Shown here: positions 1 through 9,019 of the stretch, one piece after another
How the letters are laid out: every line of letters starts with the position of its first letter
How positions within the stretch are numbered: position 1 is the stretch's first letter
NCBI GenBank assembly: GCA_003282445.1
Contig: QBZE01000001.1
Coordinates: forward strand, 248,001-312,000
Direction of reading: 5' to 3'
DNA: 64,000 nucleotides
DNA from: OCS155 cluster bacterium AG-333-G23
Lineage (GTDB): Bacteria > Actinomycetota > Acidimicrobiia > Actinomarinales > Actinomarinaceae
Made by a program: the position numbers and the translations under genes
Notes under the pieces: model-generated
The model's input: the letters and a program-made list of their open reading frames with translations, nothing else
The model's database searches: none
What the model was told of the DNA's origin: nothing

Positions 1-695
1 ATATACACACAGCAAGACCAGGTGTTGTAATAGGTAGAAAAGGTACAGAAGCGGATAGATTAAGAAAAGGATTAGAAAAACTCTCTAATCAGCCAGTAAA
101 GCTAAACATTATTGAAGTTAGAGAAGCAGAATTAGATGCTCAACTATTGGCTCGTGCTATTGCGGATCAACTTGAAAGTAGGGTTGCCTTTAGAAGAGCT
201 ATGAAGCGTGCTGTATCAGCAGCTCTAAAAGCTGGTGCAGAAGGTGTGAGAGTTGAATGTTCTGGTAGATTAGGTGGAGCAGAAATGGGAAGACGCGAAT
301 GGTACAGAGAGGGCAGAGTACCTCTTCATACTCTAAGAGCAGATATAGATTTTGGAAGAGCAGCCGCCCATACAACAGTCGGAGCACTAGGTGTAAAAGT
401 TTGGGTTTATAAAGGCGATGTAGTTGCATCAAATAAATTAAGACAAGAAAAGATAGCTGCTGAAGCAAGCCTAGCTACTGGAGGCCCTTCAAGCGGAAGA
501 GTAAAATCTGTAAAATCAAGAGTTGAAGCCGCAGTAGGTGAGTCTAAAGATTCTAAAATTTTGGAAGCTGGCGGAGGTAAAAAATCAGGCGAAACGAATT
601 CAAATATAGTTGAAGCCGGAGGAGGAACAAAAATAACTCCTGTAAAAGCTCAAGAGCAATTTGAAGAAGAAAAATCAATATTGGAAGAAGAATAA
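1..695 (+). CDS. rpsC: 30S ribosomal protein S3 (5' truncated)
   Basis: S3 sits at the mRNA entry channel of the 30S head. The gene is already open at the window edge; the first full codon begins at base 3 and reads [14 protein letters not shown], the KH-domain GxxG loop. The S3 C-terminal domain follows ([23 protein letters not shown] is split here only by length; the visible hallmark is [19 protein letters not shown]). After the conserved VWVYKGDV segment there is a long, low-complexity tail of roughly 85 residues containing two similar units, ILEAGGGKK and IVEAGGGTK. Such tails are common on actinobacterial S3. rplP follows after 3 bases. The upstream part (N-terminal domain) is outside the window. 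Confidence 0.97.
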   Translation, partial: IHTARPGVVIGRKGTEADRLRKGLEKLSNQPVKLNIIEVREAELDAQLLARAIADQLESRVAFRRAMKRAVSAALKAGAEGVRVECSGRLGGAEMGRREWYREGRVPLHTLRADIDFGRAAAHTTVGALGVKVWVYKGDVVASNKLRQEKIAAEASLATGGPSSGRVKSVKSRVEAAVGESKDSKILEAGGGKKSGETNSNIVEAGGGTKITPVKAQEQFEEEKSILEEE

Positions 696-698
696 ATA

Positions 699-1109
699 AT
701 GTTAATGCCAAAAAAAACAAAATATAGAAAGTCTCACAGAGGCAGAAGAAAAGGCATGTCCAAAGGAGGTAACCAAGTTCAATTTGGAGATTACGGTCTA
801 CAAGCTGTTGAAACGTCTTATATAACAGGAAGACAAATTGAGGCTGCAAGAATAACTATTACTAGAACAATGAAAAGAGGAGGAAAAGTATGGATTAATA
901 TATTTCCTCATAAACCAGTTACACAAAAACCTGCTGAAGTTCGCATGGGATCAGGTAAAGGCAATGTAGAATATTATGTTGCTGTTGTTAAACCAGGAAG
1001 AATTATCTTTGAAATTTCAGGTGTTCCAGAGGAAGTAGCGAGAGAAGCTATGAGGAAAGCTGGACATAAATTACCAATAAAAACAAAGTTTGTTATGAGG
1101 AACGCATGA
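699..1109 (+). CDS. rplP: 50S ribosomal protein L16
   Basis: L16 helps organise the A-site tRNA pocket of the 50S subunit. At 136 residues it has the family's usual length. The N-terminus [19 protein letters not shown] and the segment [15 protein letters not shown] are standard. A second ATG lies at 705, but the MLMPK form is typical of the family, so 699 is preferred. Its stop overlaps the rpmC start at 1106 in an ATGA junction, which suggests translational coupling inside the ribosomal operon. Confidence 0.97.
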   Translation: MLMPKKTKYRKSHRGRRKGMSKGGNQVQFGDYGLQAVETSYITGRQIEAARITITRTMKRGGKVWINIFPHKPVTQKPAEVRMGSGKGNVEYYVAVVKPGRIIFEISGVPEEVAREAMRKAGHKLPIKTKFVMRNA

Positions 1110-1324
1110 GTATTGAAAATTTAAGAGAGTTGTCAATTATGGAATTGGAAAATAAAATTTTAGATCTTAAAAAAGAATTAATGGAATCAAGATTTTCATT
1201 AGCAACTAGCCAGATAGAGGATACTTCAATTTTTAAAAAAATAAAAAAAGAAATAGCACAGGCAAGCACCTTATTAAATGAAAAAAGAAATGAACTCAAA
1301 ACGAAAGAGATTGTAGATGAGTAA
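1106..1324 (+). CDS. rpmC: 50S ribosomal protein L29
   Basis: L29 is a small helical protein near the nascent-peptide exit tunnel that contributes to the docking site for chaperones and targeting factors. The 72-residue product starts [18 protein letters not shown] and has the L29 pattern of two antiparallel helices, including [19 protein letters not shown]. It overlaps rplP by 4 bases and rpsQ by 8 bases, in the canonical order L16-L29-S17. Confidence 0.94.
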   Translation: MSIENLRELSIMELENKILDLKKELMESRFSLATSQIEDTSIFKKIKKEIAQASTLLNEKRNELKTKEIVDE

Positions 1325-1580
1325 TGTAAATAGAACTTCAAGAAAGATTAGAACGGGAATAGTAGTTTCTGATAAAAGGGAAAACACTGTTACAGTCGCG
1401 ATAGAGCTTCAATATCCTCATCCTAAATATGGAAAAATTGTTAAAAAGACAAGAAATTTACATGTTCATGATGAAAACTTTGATTCTAAGATTGGTGACA
1501 CAGTAGAAATTATGGAAACAAAGCCAATCTCAAAAACAAAAAGATGGAGAGTTATCGAAGTGATTGAGAGAGCAAGATGA
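1317..1580 (+). CDS. rpsQ: 30S ribosomal protein S17
   Basis: S17 is a primary 16S rRNA-binding protein with an OB fold. The 87-residue product contains the family pattern [17 protein letters not shown] followed by [19 protein letters not shown] and [18 protein letters not shown]. It starts inside the end of rpmC and overlaps rplN through a 4-base ATGA junction, as expected for this operon. Confidence 0.96.
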   Translation: MSNVNRTSRKIRTGIVVSDKRENTVTVAIELQYPHPKYGKIVKKTRNLHVHDENFDSKIGDTVEIMETKPISKTKRWRVIEVIERAR

Positions 1581-1945
1581 TACAGAAAGAATCTAGGCTT
1601 AAGGTAGCAGACAATTCTGGAGCAAAAGAAGTTCTATGTATAAAAGTTAAAGGTAGTTCTAGGATTAGATATGCAGGAATGGGGGATGTATTTACAGCAA
1701 CTGTAAAAGATGCTATTCCGGGTGGTCAGATAAATAAGGGAGATATTGTAGAAGCTGTTGTTGTTAGGACAAGCAAAGAAACTAGAAGAAAAGATGGCAC
1801 ATATATAAGATTTGATGAAAACGCTTGCGTTATATTAAATGAACAAAACCAACCAAGGGGTACAAGAATTTTTGGACCAGTTGGAAGAGAGTTAAGAGAG
1901 AAAAAATTTATGAGAATAGTTTCACTTGCTCCGGAGGTGATTTAA
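1577..1945 (+). CDS. rplN: 50S ribosomal protein L14
   Basis: L14 binds 23S rRNA at the subunit interface and takes part in bridges B5 and B8. The 122-residue product begins [19 protein letters not shown], the typical signature, and ends with the conserved [22 protein letters not shown]. Its TAA stop shares its last base with the ATG of rplX at 1945, a TAATG coupling junction seen repeatedly in this window. Confidence 0.97.
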   Translation: MIQKESRLKVADNSGAKEVLCIKVKGSSRIRYAGMGDVFTATVKDAIPGGQINKGDIVEAVVVRTSKETRRKDGTYIRFDENACVILNEQNQPRGTRIFGPVGRELREKKFMRIVSLAPEVI

Positions 1946-2247
1946 TGAAAATAAAAAAAGGCGATACAGTAAAAATTATATCTGGAAAAGAAAATGGCAA
2001 AGAGGGTAAAGTATTACAAGTTATACCAAGAAAAAACCTAGTTTTAGTTGAGGGAGTTAATGTAGTTAAGAAACATCAAAAACCTCAAGGCCAAACAATG
2101 CAAGGTGGTGTAATTGACAAAAGCATGCCAATCGATATTTCGAATGTAGCCTTGGTAGTTAAAAAGACAAGTGGTCGAGTAAGTTATAAATTTGATAAAA
2201 ATGGAAATAAGTATAGAGTCCTTGCACAAACAGGAGAAGAAGCATGA
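1945..2247 (+). CDS. rplX: 50S ribosomal protein L24
   Basis: L24 is an early assembly protein of the large subunit. The 100-residue product carries the KOW motif at its N-terminus (KKGDTVKIISGKENGKEGKV) and the internal EGVNVVKKHQKP segment typical of bacterial L24. It has one-base overlap with rplN and four-base overlap with rplE. A good ribosome binding site, CCGGAGGTGAT, lies within the end of rplN. Confidence 0.96.
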   Translation: MKIKKGDTVKIISGKENGKEGKVLQVIPRKNLVLVEGVNVVKKHQKPQGQTMQGGVIDKSMPIDISNVALVVKKTSGRVSYKFDKNGNKYRVLAQTGEEA

Positions 2248-2789
2248 TACCAAGGCTTAAAGAAAAATATAACTCAGAACTTTCAGGAGAGATTCAAAAA
2301 GAGCTCAACTTGTCTAATATAAATCAAATCCCAACCTTAGAGAAAATTATTATAAATATTGGAGATGGAAAAGCAGCCACTGACGGAAGAGCACTCGAGT
2401 CTATGGTTGATGAATTAACTGCTATTTCTGGTCAAAAACCTGTAGTTAAGAGAGCTAAAAAATCAATTGCAGGATTTAAAATTAGAGAAGGTATGCCTAT
2501 TGGAACATCTGTGACGATAAGGGGTGATAGAATGTGGGAGTTTTATGATCGATTTGTTCAAGTCGTAGTTCCTAGGATTAGAGACTTTAGAGGTTTTAGT
2601 ACTAAATCATTTGACGGTAAAGGCAATTATTCTTTAGGTTTAAATGAACAATTGGTATTTCCTGAAGTTGAGTACGATAAAGTTCGAGATATTAGAGGAA
2701 TGAATATTACAATTTGCACAACTGCTAACGATAATAATGAAGGATATGTATTATTAAATTCCTTAGGATTTCCATTTAGGGAGAATTAA
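2244..2789 (+). CDS. rplE: 50S ribosomal protein L5
   Basis: L5 binds 5S rRNA and contacts the P-site tRNA and S13 across the subunit interface. The 181-residue product matches family length, starts [13 protein letters not shown] and has the signature [18 protein letters not shown] plus the downstream [16 protein letters not shown] loop. It lies between rplX and rpsN in standard spc-operon order. Confidence 0.97.
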   Translation: MIPRLKEKYNSELSGEIQKELNLSNINQIPTLEKIIINIGDGKAATDGRALESMVDELTAISGQKPVVKRAKKSIAGFKIREGMPIGTSVTIRGDRMWEFYDRFVQVVVPRIRDFRGFSTKSFDGKGNYSLGLNEQLVFPEVEYDKVRDIRGMNITICTTANDNNEGYVLLNSLGFPFREN

Positions 2790-2791
2790 AT

Positions 2792-3097
2792 ATGGCTAAA
2801 ACAAGTAAAGTAGTAAAAAATAATAAACGGTTAGAAACGGTTGGTTTTTATCAAGATCGAAGAAAAGAATTATTAAAGGTAATTAAAGATCCTGACTCTT
2901 CATATGATGAAAAAAGAGAAGCACAAAAAAAGATTGCAAAAATGCCAAGAGACGCATCAGCAACGAGACATCGAAATAGATGCCAGGTTACTGGAAGACC
3001 TAGAGGAACTTTGAGAAAATTTGGAATGTCTAGAAATACATTCAGACACTTAGCCTTAAAAGGAGAGCTTCCTGGAATAAAGAAAGCTTCTTGGTAA
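2792..3097 (+). CDS. rpsN: 30S ribosomal protein S14, zinc-free long form
   Basis: S14 is a 16S-binding protein of the 30S head. This is the long, roughly 101-residue form. The zinc-binding CxxC pairs of the short form are absent; only one Cys is present, in [14 protein letters not shown], as in the E. coli-type protein. The C-terminus GEIPGLKKASW-like end (here [11 protein letters not shown]) is classic. Many actinobacteria keep a short zinc-type S14 at this locus and hold the zinc-free form elsewhere for zinc limitation; that comparison is general knowledge. Here the zinc-free form is the one in the main operon. Confidence 0.96.
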   Translation: MAKTSKVVKNNKRLETVGFYQDRRKELLKVIKDPDSSYDEKREAQKKIAKMPRDASATRHRNRCQVTGRPRGTLRKFGMSRNTFRHLALKGELPGIKKASW

Positions 3098-3099
3098 TT

Positions 3100-3498
3100 A
3101 TGGTTTCAGATCCTATTTCCGATTTATTAACTAGATTAAGAAACGCTACTATGGTTTCAAAATCTAATATTGAAATACCTCACTCAAAATTTAAATTTCA
3201 ACTTGCTACTTTATTAAAAGATGAAGGTTATGTCTCTGATGTCAAGGTTGAAGGAGATGGGACCAAAAAAGTAATTAATATTGAACTTAAGTATTCAGAC
3301 GAAGGTGCCTCAGTGATTTCCGGAATGAATAGATTATCAAAACCAGGAAACAGAGTTTATTCTAGTTTTGATAATCTACCAAGAAATAATGGTGGTCTTG
3401 GCACAGTAATTGTCTCAACCTCTAGAGGCCTTTTGTCAGATTCTGAAGCAAGAAAAAGAAAACTTGGTGGAGAGTTAATTTGTGAGGTGTGGTCGTGA
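3100..3498 (+). CDS. rpsH: 30S ribosomal protein S8
   Basis: S8 binds the central domain of 16S rRNA and, in many bacteria, feeds back on spc-operon translation. The product of 132 residues begins MVSDPISDLLTRLRNA, the classical N-terminus. An in-frame TTG nine bases upstream would overlap the rpsN stop and adds residues absent from the family, so ATG 3100 is chosen. The C-terminal GLLSDSEARKRKLGGELICEVWS is the rRNA-binding signature. The stop overlaps the next start as GTGA. Confidence 0.96.
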   Translation: MVSDPISDLLTRLRNATMVSKSNIEIPHSKFKFQLATLLKDEGYVSDVKVEGDGTKKVINIELKYSDEGASVISGMNRLSKPGNRVYSSFDNLPRNNGGLGTVIVSTSRGLLSDSEARKRKLGGELICEVWS

Positions 3499-4049
3499 GT
3501 AGAATTGGAAATAAGCCAATTGTGATTCCTGAAGGGATTGAAGTAAAAATTCAAGACTCTGAAATTATTGTAAAAGGTCAAAAGGGTGAATTATTAACAA
3601 AAATTGTTGATGACAGAATAAAATTTGAAATAAATGAAGGAACACTAATTTTTTCAAGAGACTCTGATGAAAAAGAAGTTAAAAGTTTACACGGTCTTTA
3701 TCGTTCATTAGTAGCAAATAATATCGTTGGAGTTACTGAAGGGTACAAAAAAACTTTATCTCTTCAAGGTGTTGGACACAGGGCAACTTTAAAAGGCAAT
3801 GATATAGAAATATTATGTGGTTTTTCACACCCTGTTATTTATAAAAAAGTTGAAAATATAAGTTATGAAGTCCCTGATCAAAACACAATAATAGTTTCTG
3901 GTATAGACAAAGCACTTGTGGGTCAAGTTGCAGCAAACATAAGAGCAATTAAACCTCCTGAGCCGTATAAAGGCAAAGGTATCAGATATGAAGATGAGTA
4001 TGTAAGAAGAAAAGCAGGTAAGGCTGCTGTTGCGACTACTGGGGCTTAG
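3495..4049 (+). CDS. rplF: 50S ribosomal protein L6
   Basis: L6 lies near the factor-binding site of the 50S subunit. The start is GTG at 3495, overlapping the rpsH TGA (GTGA), and gives MSRIGNKPIVIPEGIEV, the usual L6 N-terminus; a GTG two codons earlier is less likely. The product is 184 residues with two tandem L6 domains and ends with the signature PPEPYKGKGIRYEDEYVRRK. rplR follows after 5 bases. Confidence 0.96.
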   Translation: MSRIGNKPIVIPEGIEVKIQDSEIIVKGQKGELLTKIVDDRIKFEINEGTLIFSRDSDEKEVKSLHGLYRSLVANNIVGVTEGYKKTLSLQGVGHRATLKGNDIEILCGFSHPVIYKKVENISYEVPDQNTIIVSGIDKALVGQVAANIRAIKPPEPYKGKGIRYEDEYVRRKAGKAAVATTGA

Positions 4050-4054
4050 AATAT

Positions 4055-4408
4055 ATGAAAGTAAAAAATATAAGCCCAAGGCATAAAAGAAAAATCAGAA
4101 TTAGGAAAAAAATAAATGGACTGGAAACTAAACCTAGATTAGCCATATATAAGAGTAATAAGAATATTTACGTTCAAGCTATAGATGATTTAAATCAAAA
4201 AACAATTGCAACTTCAAGTTCGTTGTCCAAGGAATTAAAATCAGAAAATTTATCTCTAGAAACTGCAAAAAAAGTTGGAGAAGTTATGGGAGATAAACTA
4301 AAAGACCTTGGAATTAGCGAAGCAGTCTTTGATAGAGGTGGATACATATACCATGGTAGGGTAAAAGCTGTAGCAGAAGCAATAAGGGAAAAAGGAATTA
4401 ATTTCTAA
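4055..4408 (+). CDS. rplR: 50S ribosomal protein L18
   Basis: L18 binds 5S rRNA together with L5 in the central protuberance. The 117-residue product has the conserved [18 protein letters not shown] strand (here with PRLAIYKS) and the C-terminal signature [19 protein letters not shown]. Its stop shares one base with the start of rpsE (TAATG). Confidence 0.96.
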   Translation: MKVKNISPRHKRKIRIRKKINGLETKPRLAIYKSNKNIYVQAIDDLNQKTIATSSSLSKELKSENLSLETAKKVGEVMGDKLKDLGISEAVFDRGGYIYHGRVKAVAEAIREKGINF

Positions 4409-4968
4409 TGGCTGAAATAGAACTTCAAGAAAGTGTAATACATATAAATAGAGTTGCAAAAGTTGTTAAGGGAGGTAGAAATTTTGCATTTACTGCACTA
4501 GTTGCTGTTGGAGATGGAAATGGTAATGCTGGTATAGGTTATGGTAAAGGATCAGAAGTCCCTCTTGCTATACAAAAAGCTATAGAAAATGCAAAAAAGA
4601 ATATACACAGCATACCTATGGCAGGGTCAACAATTGTACATACGATTACAGGAGAACATGGATCGTCAAAAGTTTTAATGAAACCAGCAGCCCCAGGAAC
4701 AGGGGTAATAGCTGGTGGAGCAGCTAGACAGGTTTTAGAAGCTGCTGGTATAAAAGACATTTTAGCAAAATCACTTGGCTCACCTACCCATCTAAATGTT
4801 GCAAAAGCTACTTTAAATGGTTTATTGAACCAAAGAACGCCAGACATGGTTGCAGCCTTAAGGGGAAAGAAACCATCTGAGGTTGCTCCTCAAGGATTAG
4901 TAGAGGCTTTTGAAAAAACAAAAGCTGAGAGAAGAACAAACAAACAGGTAGCTGATGGCGAAAGTTAA
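4408..4968 (+). CDS. rpsE: 30S ribosomal protein S5
   Basis: S5 lies at the mRNA entry region and influences decoding fidelity. The 186-residue product has the N-terminal dsRBD-like domain with [19 protein letters not shown] and [15 protein letters not shown], and the C-terminal domain with [19 protein letters not shown]. Overlap of 14 bases with rpmD is consistent with tight operon packing. Confidence 0.97.
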   Translation: MAEIELQESVIHINRVAKVVKGGRNFAFTALVAVGDGNGNAGIGYGKGSEVPLAIQKAIENAKKNIHSIPMAGSTIVHTITGEHGSSKVLMKPAAPGTGVIAGGAARQVLEAAGIKDILAKSLGSPTHLNVAKATLNGLLNQRTPDMVAALRGKKPSEVAPQGLVEAFEKTKAERRTNKQVADGES

Positions 4969-5134
4969 AATTACTCTTAAAAGAAGCCTTATAGGTCAAG
5001 GACATAAATCTCGAGAAACAATAAAATCCCTTGGCTTAAAAAAAATAAACTCATCTGTTGAAAGAGAGCTTGATAATTCATTAGAAGGAATGCTAAATGT
5101 TGTGAAACATTTGGTAATTATTGAAAAGGTTTAA
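4955..5134 (+). CDS. rpmD: 50S ribosomal protein L30
   Basis: This short gene encodes 59 residues, beginning [18 protein letters not shown] and continuing [17 protein letters not shown], then a final segment ending KHLVIIEKV. That is the full-length bacterial L30 pattern: a KVTLxxSxIG strand followed by the LGLxKxxxxV helix. It starts inside the end of rpsE, ends 2 bases before rplO, and occupies the expected place between S5 and L15. Confidence 0.95.
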   Translation: MAKVKITLKRSLIGQGHKSRETIKSLGLKKINSSVERELDNSLEGMLNVVKHLVIIEKV

Positions 5135-5136
5135 CA

Positions 5137-5586
5137 ATGAGTAAATTAAGATATCATCATCTAAAACCCTCACCTGGTTCAAGTAAATCAAAATTAAGAA
5201 AAGGAAGAGGAGAGTCAGGTAAAAGAGGGAAAACCGCTGGAAGAGGAACTAAGGGAACAGGAGCGAGAAAAACTGTGCCAGCATACTTTGAAGGAGGCCA
5301 AATCCCTCTATATAGAAGAATTCCAAAACTTAGAGGTTTAAAGAATAAACCAAAGATGTCGTATGTTGTTGTTAACGTATCAGATCTTCAAGCAAAAAAC
5401 TTGGAAGGAGAAGTTAATATAGATACACTTAAAGAAATGGGCCTAACGAGAAAAAAAGGATTAGTAAAAATTCTAGGAAATGGCGAGCTAACAAATACTA
5501 TAAATTTAAAAGTTCATTCAGCAAGTAAATTGGCAAAGGAAAAAATTGAAAAAGCTGGTGGTACAGTTGAAATTATAGAGGTTTAA
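5137..5586 (+). CDS. rplO: 50S ribosomal protein L15
   Basis: L15 is a late assembly protein that threads an extended N-terminal arm into 23S rRNA. The 149-residue product has the Gly/Lys/Arg-rich arm (LRKGRGESGKRGKTAGRGTK) and the FEGGQIPLYRRIPKLRG motif. secY follows after one base, in the usual spc-operon arrangement. Confidence 0.96.
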   Translation: MSKLRYHHLKPSPGSSKSKLRKGRGESGKRGKTAGRGTKGTGARKTVPAYFEGGQIPLYRRIPKLRGLKNKPKMSYVVVNVSDLQAKNLEGEVNIDTLKEMGLTRKKGLVKILGNGELTNTINLKVHSASKLAKEKIEKAGGTVEIIEV

Positions 5587-5587
5587 A

Positions 5588-6901
5588 GTGCAGTTATCTA
5601 TTTTCAAATACATGTTTAAAATTCCAGACCTTAGGAAAAGAATCATTTTCACATTGTCAATGTTTGCTGTTTACAGGCTTGGGGCAGCAGTCCCAGTTCC
5701 TGGAGTAGATTTAGATGCAGTTCAGAGACTCACAGAATCTGGAGCTCAAGCTGGAATTTATGGTCTTCTTAATTTATTTTCTGGAGGAGCCCTGGAAACT
5801 TTTTCTGTATTTGCTCTGGGAATAATGCCATATATCACTTCAAGTATTATTCTCCAACTTTTGACTGTTGTAATTCCAAGATTGCAGAAACTACAAGAAG
5901 AGGGTGAATCTGGGAGAAAAGTGATAACACAGTGGACTCGCTACGTAACAGTTGTATTAGCTTTGTTACAGTCTACAGGATTAACCTATATTTTTTCTAG
6001 AGGAAGTCTAACTGGAGGGATTTCCTTGATTCCAAACTATACACCTTCAAGAGTAGGTTTAATTGTTTTAACAATGACTGCTGGAACAGCTTTCATAATG
6101 TGGCTTGGAGAGTTAATTTCGCAAAGAGGTATTGGTAACGGGATGTCTTTGATAATTTTTGCAAGCATCATAAGTCAATTGCCAGCTAGTTTTGGTGGAG
6201 CTTACCAAGTTACTGCAGGACAGGGCAGAATAGGACAATTTTCTGTATTAGTTTTGATGTTCTTTTTAATGATTGTTGGAATTATTTATGTTGAGCAGGG
6301 TCAAAGAAGAATCCCAATTCAATTTGCAAAAAGAGTTAGAGGGAGAAAAGTGATGGGAGGACAAAGCACCTACATACCATTAAAAGTCAATAGTGCTGGA
6401 GTTATACCTGTTATATTTGCTACCAGCGTGTTATTTTTCCCCGCTCTAATAGCTACTTCTTTACCTCAAGACAATAGAGTAACTGCAGGAATTAGAAACT
6501 GGATTGATGTTAATTTGGCAAATTCACAAGGAACAAGTTGGTTTTATATATTTTTCTTAGGTATGTTAATAATTTTCTTTACATATTTTTATACAACAAT
6601 TCAATTTGATCCTGTCAGACAATCAGACATGATTAGAAGGCAGGGAGGCTTCATACCTGGTGTTAGGCCTGGAATATCAACAACAAATTATTTATCACAT
6701 ATAATTAACAGAATTACTTTACCTGGTTCAGTTTTTCTAGCTTCTGTTGCAGTTCTACCCTCAATTGCTTCAGCTATATGGGATATACCCCTTGGCTTTA
6801 GTGGAATTTCGATTTTAATTACAGTAGGGGTTGCTTTAGAAACTATGAAACAAATCGAAAGTCAATTAAGCATGAGAAATTATGAAGGGTTTATTGATTG
6901 A
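5588..6901 (+). CDS. secY: Preprotein translocase channel subunit SecY
   Basis: SecY forms the protein-conducting channel of the SecYEG complex in the cytoplasmic membrane. The 437-residue product shows ten predicted membrane segments and the conserved GIMPYITSSIILQLL and RGIGNGMSLIIF signatures, plus the cytoplasmic loop RRIPIQFAKRV. A GTG at 5588 is the best start because it follows the L15 stop closely and gives the normal N-terminus; an internal ATG eight codons later is the alternative. The stop overlaps the adk start as TTGA. Confidence 0.96.
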   Translation: MQLSIFKYMFKIPDLRKRIIFTLSMFAVYRLGAAVPVPGVDLDAVQRLTESGAQAGIYGLLNLFSGGALETFSVFALGIMPYITSSIILQLLTVVIPRLQKLQEEGESGRKVITQWTRYVTVVLALLQSTGLTYIFSRGSLTGGISLIPNYTPSRVGLIVLTMTAGTAFIMWLGELISQRGIGNGMSLIIFASIISQLPASFGGAYQVTAGQGRIGQFSVLVLMFFLMIVGIIYVEQGQRRIPIQFAKRVRGRKVMGGQSTYIPLKVNSAGVIPVIFATSVLFFPALIATSLPQDNRVTAGIRNWIDVNLANSQGTSWFYIFFLGMLIIFFTYFYTTIQFDPVRQSDMIRRQGGFIPGVRPGISTTNYLSHIINRITLPGSVFLASVAVLPSIASAIWDIPLGFSGISILITVGVALETMKQIESQLSMRNYEGFID

Positions 6902-7461
6902 CCCATTTAGTAGTTTTTTTAGGGCCTCCTGGTGCTGGAAAAGGAACACAAGCAATAAAAATTGCGTCTGACTTTAATTTGGCTCATATTTCAACAGGCG
7001 ATATGTTAAGACAGCATGTAAAAGAACAAACAGATTTGGGTAAAATTGCAAAATCTTTACTTGATGAAGGAAAGTTAGTTCCAGACGATCTTGTTATTCA
7101 AATGTTAATTGAAAGATTAGGTGATGATGATTGTTTAGGAGGCACAATACTTGATGGATTCCCAAGAACACTCCCTCAAGCTAAAAGTTTAGAAAAGATA
7201 AACGATAAATTTCCAGTAATAAAAGTAATTGTTTTTGAAGCTGATCAGGAAGAGCTTACAAAAAGAATACTTTTAAGAGGTGAAACTAGTGGTAGAGGAG
7301 ATGACACTGAAGACTCTATAAGGGTCAGATTAGAAGTTTATCAGAAAGATACAGAACCTCTTATTACTTATTATGAAGATAAAGGAATCACTACAAAAAT
7401 TAATGCTGTAGGTAATGTTGATGATATTTATACAGAAATTTCTAAAGAGTTTATTAACTAA
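6898..7461 (+). CDS. adk: Adenylate kinase
   Basis: Adk interconverts ATP + AMP and 2 ADP. The 187-residue protein has the P-loop FLGPPGAGKGTQA near residues 7-19, the AMP-binding STGDMLR, and DGFPRTLPQA. The LID is the short type (RGETSGRGDD) and lacks the four-Cys zinc site. The TTG start at 6898 overlaps the secY stop. Presence of secY-adk-map is the usual spc-operon tail. Confidence 0.95.
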   Translation: MTHLVVFLGPPGAGKGTQAIKIASDFNLAHISTGDMLRQHVKEQTDLGKIAKSLLDEGKLVPDDLVIQMLIERLGDDDCLGGTILDGFPRTLPQAKSLEKINDKFPVIKVIVFEADQEELTKRILLRGETSGRGDDTEDSIRVRLEVYQKDTEPLITYYEDKGITTKINAVGNVDDIYTEISKEFIN

Positions 7462-7464
7462 GAT

Positions 7465-8232
7465 ATGTTAACTTACAAAACTTCAGAAGATTTTATAAAA
7501 ATGAGTAAAGCTGGAAAAGTAGTTTCAAACATACATTATGAAATTTACAAGAATACAAAACCTGGCATGAAACTAAAAGAGCTTGATAATATTGCAAAAA
7601 AAATAATTGAAAAATCAAATGTTGAATCAAGTTTTTTGGGATACCCTCAACCAGGTACTATTGATTTTCCAGGTTATATATGCGCATCACCGAATGAAGT
7701 TATAGTGCATGGAATACCCAATGAATATATTGTTCAGGATGGAGACATACTTTCAATAGATGCAGGAGTTATATATGAAGGATATCATGCTGATGCTGCT
7801 TTTACTTTTGGAATAGGAGATGTGTCAGAAAAAGATAAAGAATTAATGAAAATAACTAAATATGCTTTAAATGAGGGAATTAAATTGGTTCAAGATGGTC
7901 AAAAATTAGGAACCATTGGTCACAGAATTGATGAAATTGCTGTAAAAAACAACTTTGGCAATGTTCGTAATTATGTTGGTCATGGAATTGGGATAGAGAT
8001 GCATGAAGCACCACAGGTTCCACATTATGGTGAAAAAGACACAGGTTTTGAACTTAAAACAGGTATGGCTATATGTATTGAGCCGATGTTTAATATTGGG
8101 TCTGAAGAAACAGTAGTTGATTCAGATGGATGGACTGTCAAGACAGCAGATTCCTCAAAATCTGCGCATTTTGAACATACAATTGGCCTAACGGAAGAGG
8201 GGACACGTGTTTTTACTGAAAACTTATTCTAA
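7465..8232 (+). CDS. map: Type I methionine aminopeptidase
   Basis: This enzyme removes the initiator Met from nascent proteins. The 255-residue product contains the pita-bread-fold metal ligands in order: SIDAGVIYEGYHADAAFTF (two Asp), GHGIGIEMHEAPQVPHY (His), CIEPMF (Glu) and the final Glu in HFEHTI. The substrate His lies in VIVHGIP. It follows adk by 3 bases. Confidence 0.95.
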   Translation: MLTYKTSEDFIKMSKAGKVVSNIHYEIYKNTKPGMKLKELDNIAKKIIEKSNVESSFLGYPQPGTIDFPGYICASPNEVIVHGIPNEYIVQDGDILSIDAGVIYEGYHADAAFTFGIGDVSEKDKELMKITKYALNEGIKLVQDGQKLGTIGHRIDEIAVKNNFGNVRNYVGHGIGIEMHEAPQVPHYGEKDTGFELKTGMAICIEPMFNIGSEETVVDSDGWTVKTADSSKSAHFEHTIGLTEEGTRVFTENLF

Positions 8233-8240
8233 ATATGTGT

Positions 8241-8268
8241 TTGTAATAGTTTTAAATCGCATTATTCT
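8241..8268 (+). promoter_or_regulatory. Candidate internal promoter upstream of infA
   Basis: TTGTAA (8241-8246) is followed 16 bases later by TATTCT (8263-8268). Initiation near 8275 would leave a short leader with AAGG just before the infA TTG start. The 65-base map-infA gap is unusually wide for this operon, which supports an internal promoter, but the boxes are only partly consensus. Confidence 0.4.
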
Positions 8269-8297
8269 TGTATATCGGTCTTAAAATCAAGGTTAGT

Positions 8298-8522
8298 TTG
8301 GTAGAAAAAGAAAAAAATTTAATAAAAGTTCAGGGAACAGTAACTGAAACTTTACCAAATGCTTCTTTTAAGGTTGAGCTTGAGAGTGGTGCTGAAATAT
8401 TAGCGCATGTTTCAGGAAAAATGAGAATGAGATATATAAGGATTCTTCCAGGAGACATTGTTGAAATGGAAGTATCACCATATGATCCTACAAGAGGTAG
8501 GATAACTTGGAGACATAAATGA
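8298..8522 (+). CDS. infA: Translation initiation factor IF-1
   Basis: IF-1 occupies the 30S A site during initiation. The chosen TTG start at 8298 gives a 74-residue OB-fold protein beginning [15 protein letters not shown], matching family length; AAGG lies 5 bases upstream. An earlier TTG at 8268 would add ten residues absent from the family. Conserved segments include [30 protein letters not shown] and [13 protein letters not shown]. Its stop overlaps the rpmJ ATG (ATGA). Confidence 0.95.
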   Translation: MVEKEKNLIKVQGTVTETLPNASFKVELESGAEILAHVSGKMRMRYIRILPGDIVEMEVSPYDPTRGRITWRHK

Positions 8523-8635
8523 AGGTAAAAGCCAGTATTAAAAAGAGGGGTCCTAACGACCAAATTGTTAGACGTAAAGGAAAACTTTATGTTATCAATA
8601 AAAGGAACCCAAGAAACAAACAGAGACAGGGTTAA
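8519..8635 (+). CDS. rpmJ: 50S ribosomal protein L36, zinc-free form
   Basis: The 38-residue product runs [31 protein letters not shown] and ends RNKQRQG, the L36 framework. The zinc-ribbon ligands expected near positions 11, 14, 27 and 33 (three Cys and one His) read G, D, N and N, so this is a C-minus L36 that cannot bind zinc at that site. It overlaps infA by 4 bases and precedes rpsM by 6 bases, the standard infA-rpmJ-rpsM order. Confidence 0.94.
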   Translation: MKVKASIKKRGPNDQIVRRKGKLYVINKRNPRNKQRQG

Positions 8636-8641
8636 ATAATA

Positions 8642-9019
8642 ATGGCTAGAATTTCAGGCATTGACATACCTAGAGAAAAAAGAGTTATAGCTTCTTTAAG
8701 ATACATTCACGGTGTTGGAGCAAAAAGAGCAGAAGATATTTGTAGCGACTTAAAGATTGATCCAGATACAAGAGTTAGTAATTTAACAAATGATGAAGTT
8801 GCACAAATTAGAAAATATATTGAAGCTAATTTCAGGGTTGAAGGTGATTTAAGGAGAGATGTCTCTCAAAATATAAGAAGAAAAACAGAGATAGGAACCT
8901 ATCAAGGGGCAAGGCACAGATCAGGACTACCTGTAAGAGGACAAAGAACACACACAAATGCACGAACAAGAAAAGGTCCAAGGTTTGCAGTTGCTGGAAC
9001 AAAGAAGGTTCTTAAATAA
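8642..9019 (+). CDS. rpsM: 30S ribosomal protein S13
   Basis: S13 lies in the 30S head and touches the P-site tRNA and L5. The 125-residue product starts MARISGIDIPREKRVIASL and has the conserved YIHGVGAKRA and GLPVRGQRTHTNARTRKG segments; the latter is the rRNA/tRNA-contacting tail. Its stop shares a base with the rpsK start. Confidence 0.97.
   Translation: MARISGIDIPREKRVIASLRYIHGVGAKRAEDICSDLKIDPDTRVSNLTNDEVAQIRKYIEANFRVEGDLRRDVSQNIRRKTEIGTYQGARHRSGLPVRGQRTHTNARTRKGPRFAVAGTKKVLK

Noticed and set aside
3091-3099. TTG start of rpsH nine bases upstream of the ATG
   Set aside because: It overlaps the rpsN stop and adds residues absent from S8; ATG 3100 gives the canonical N-terminus.
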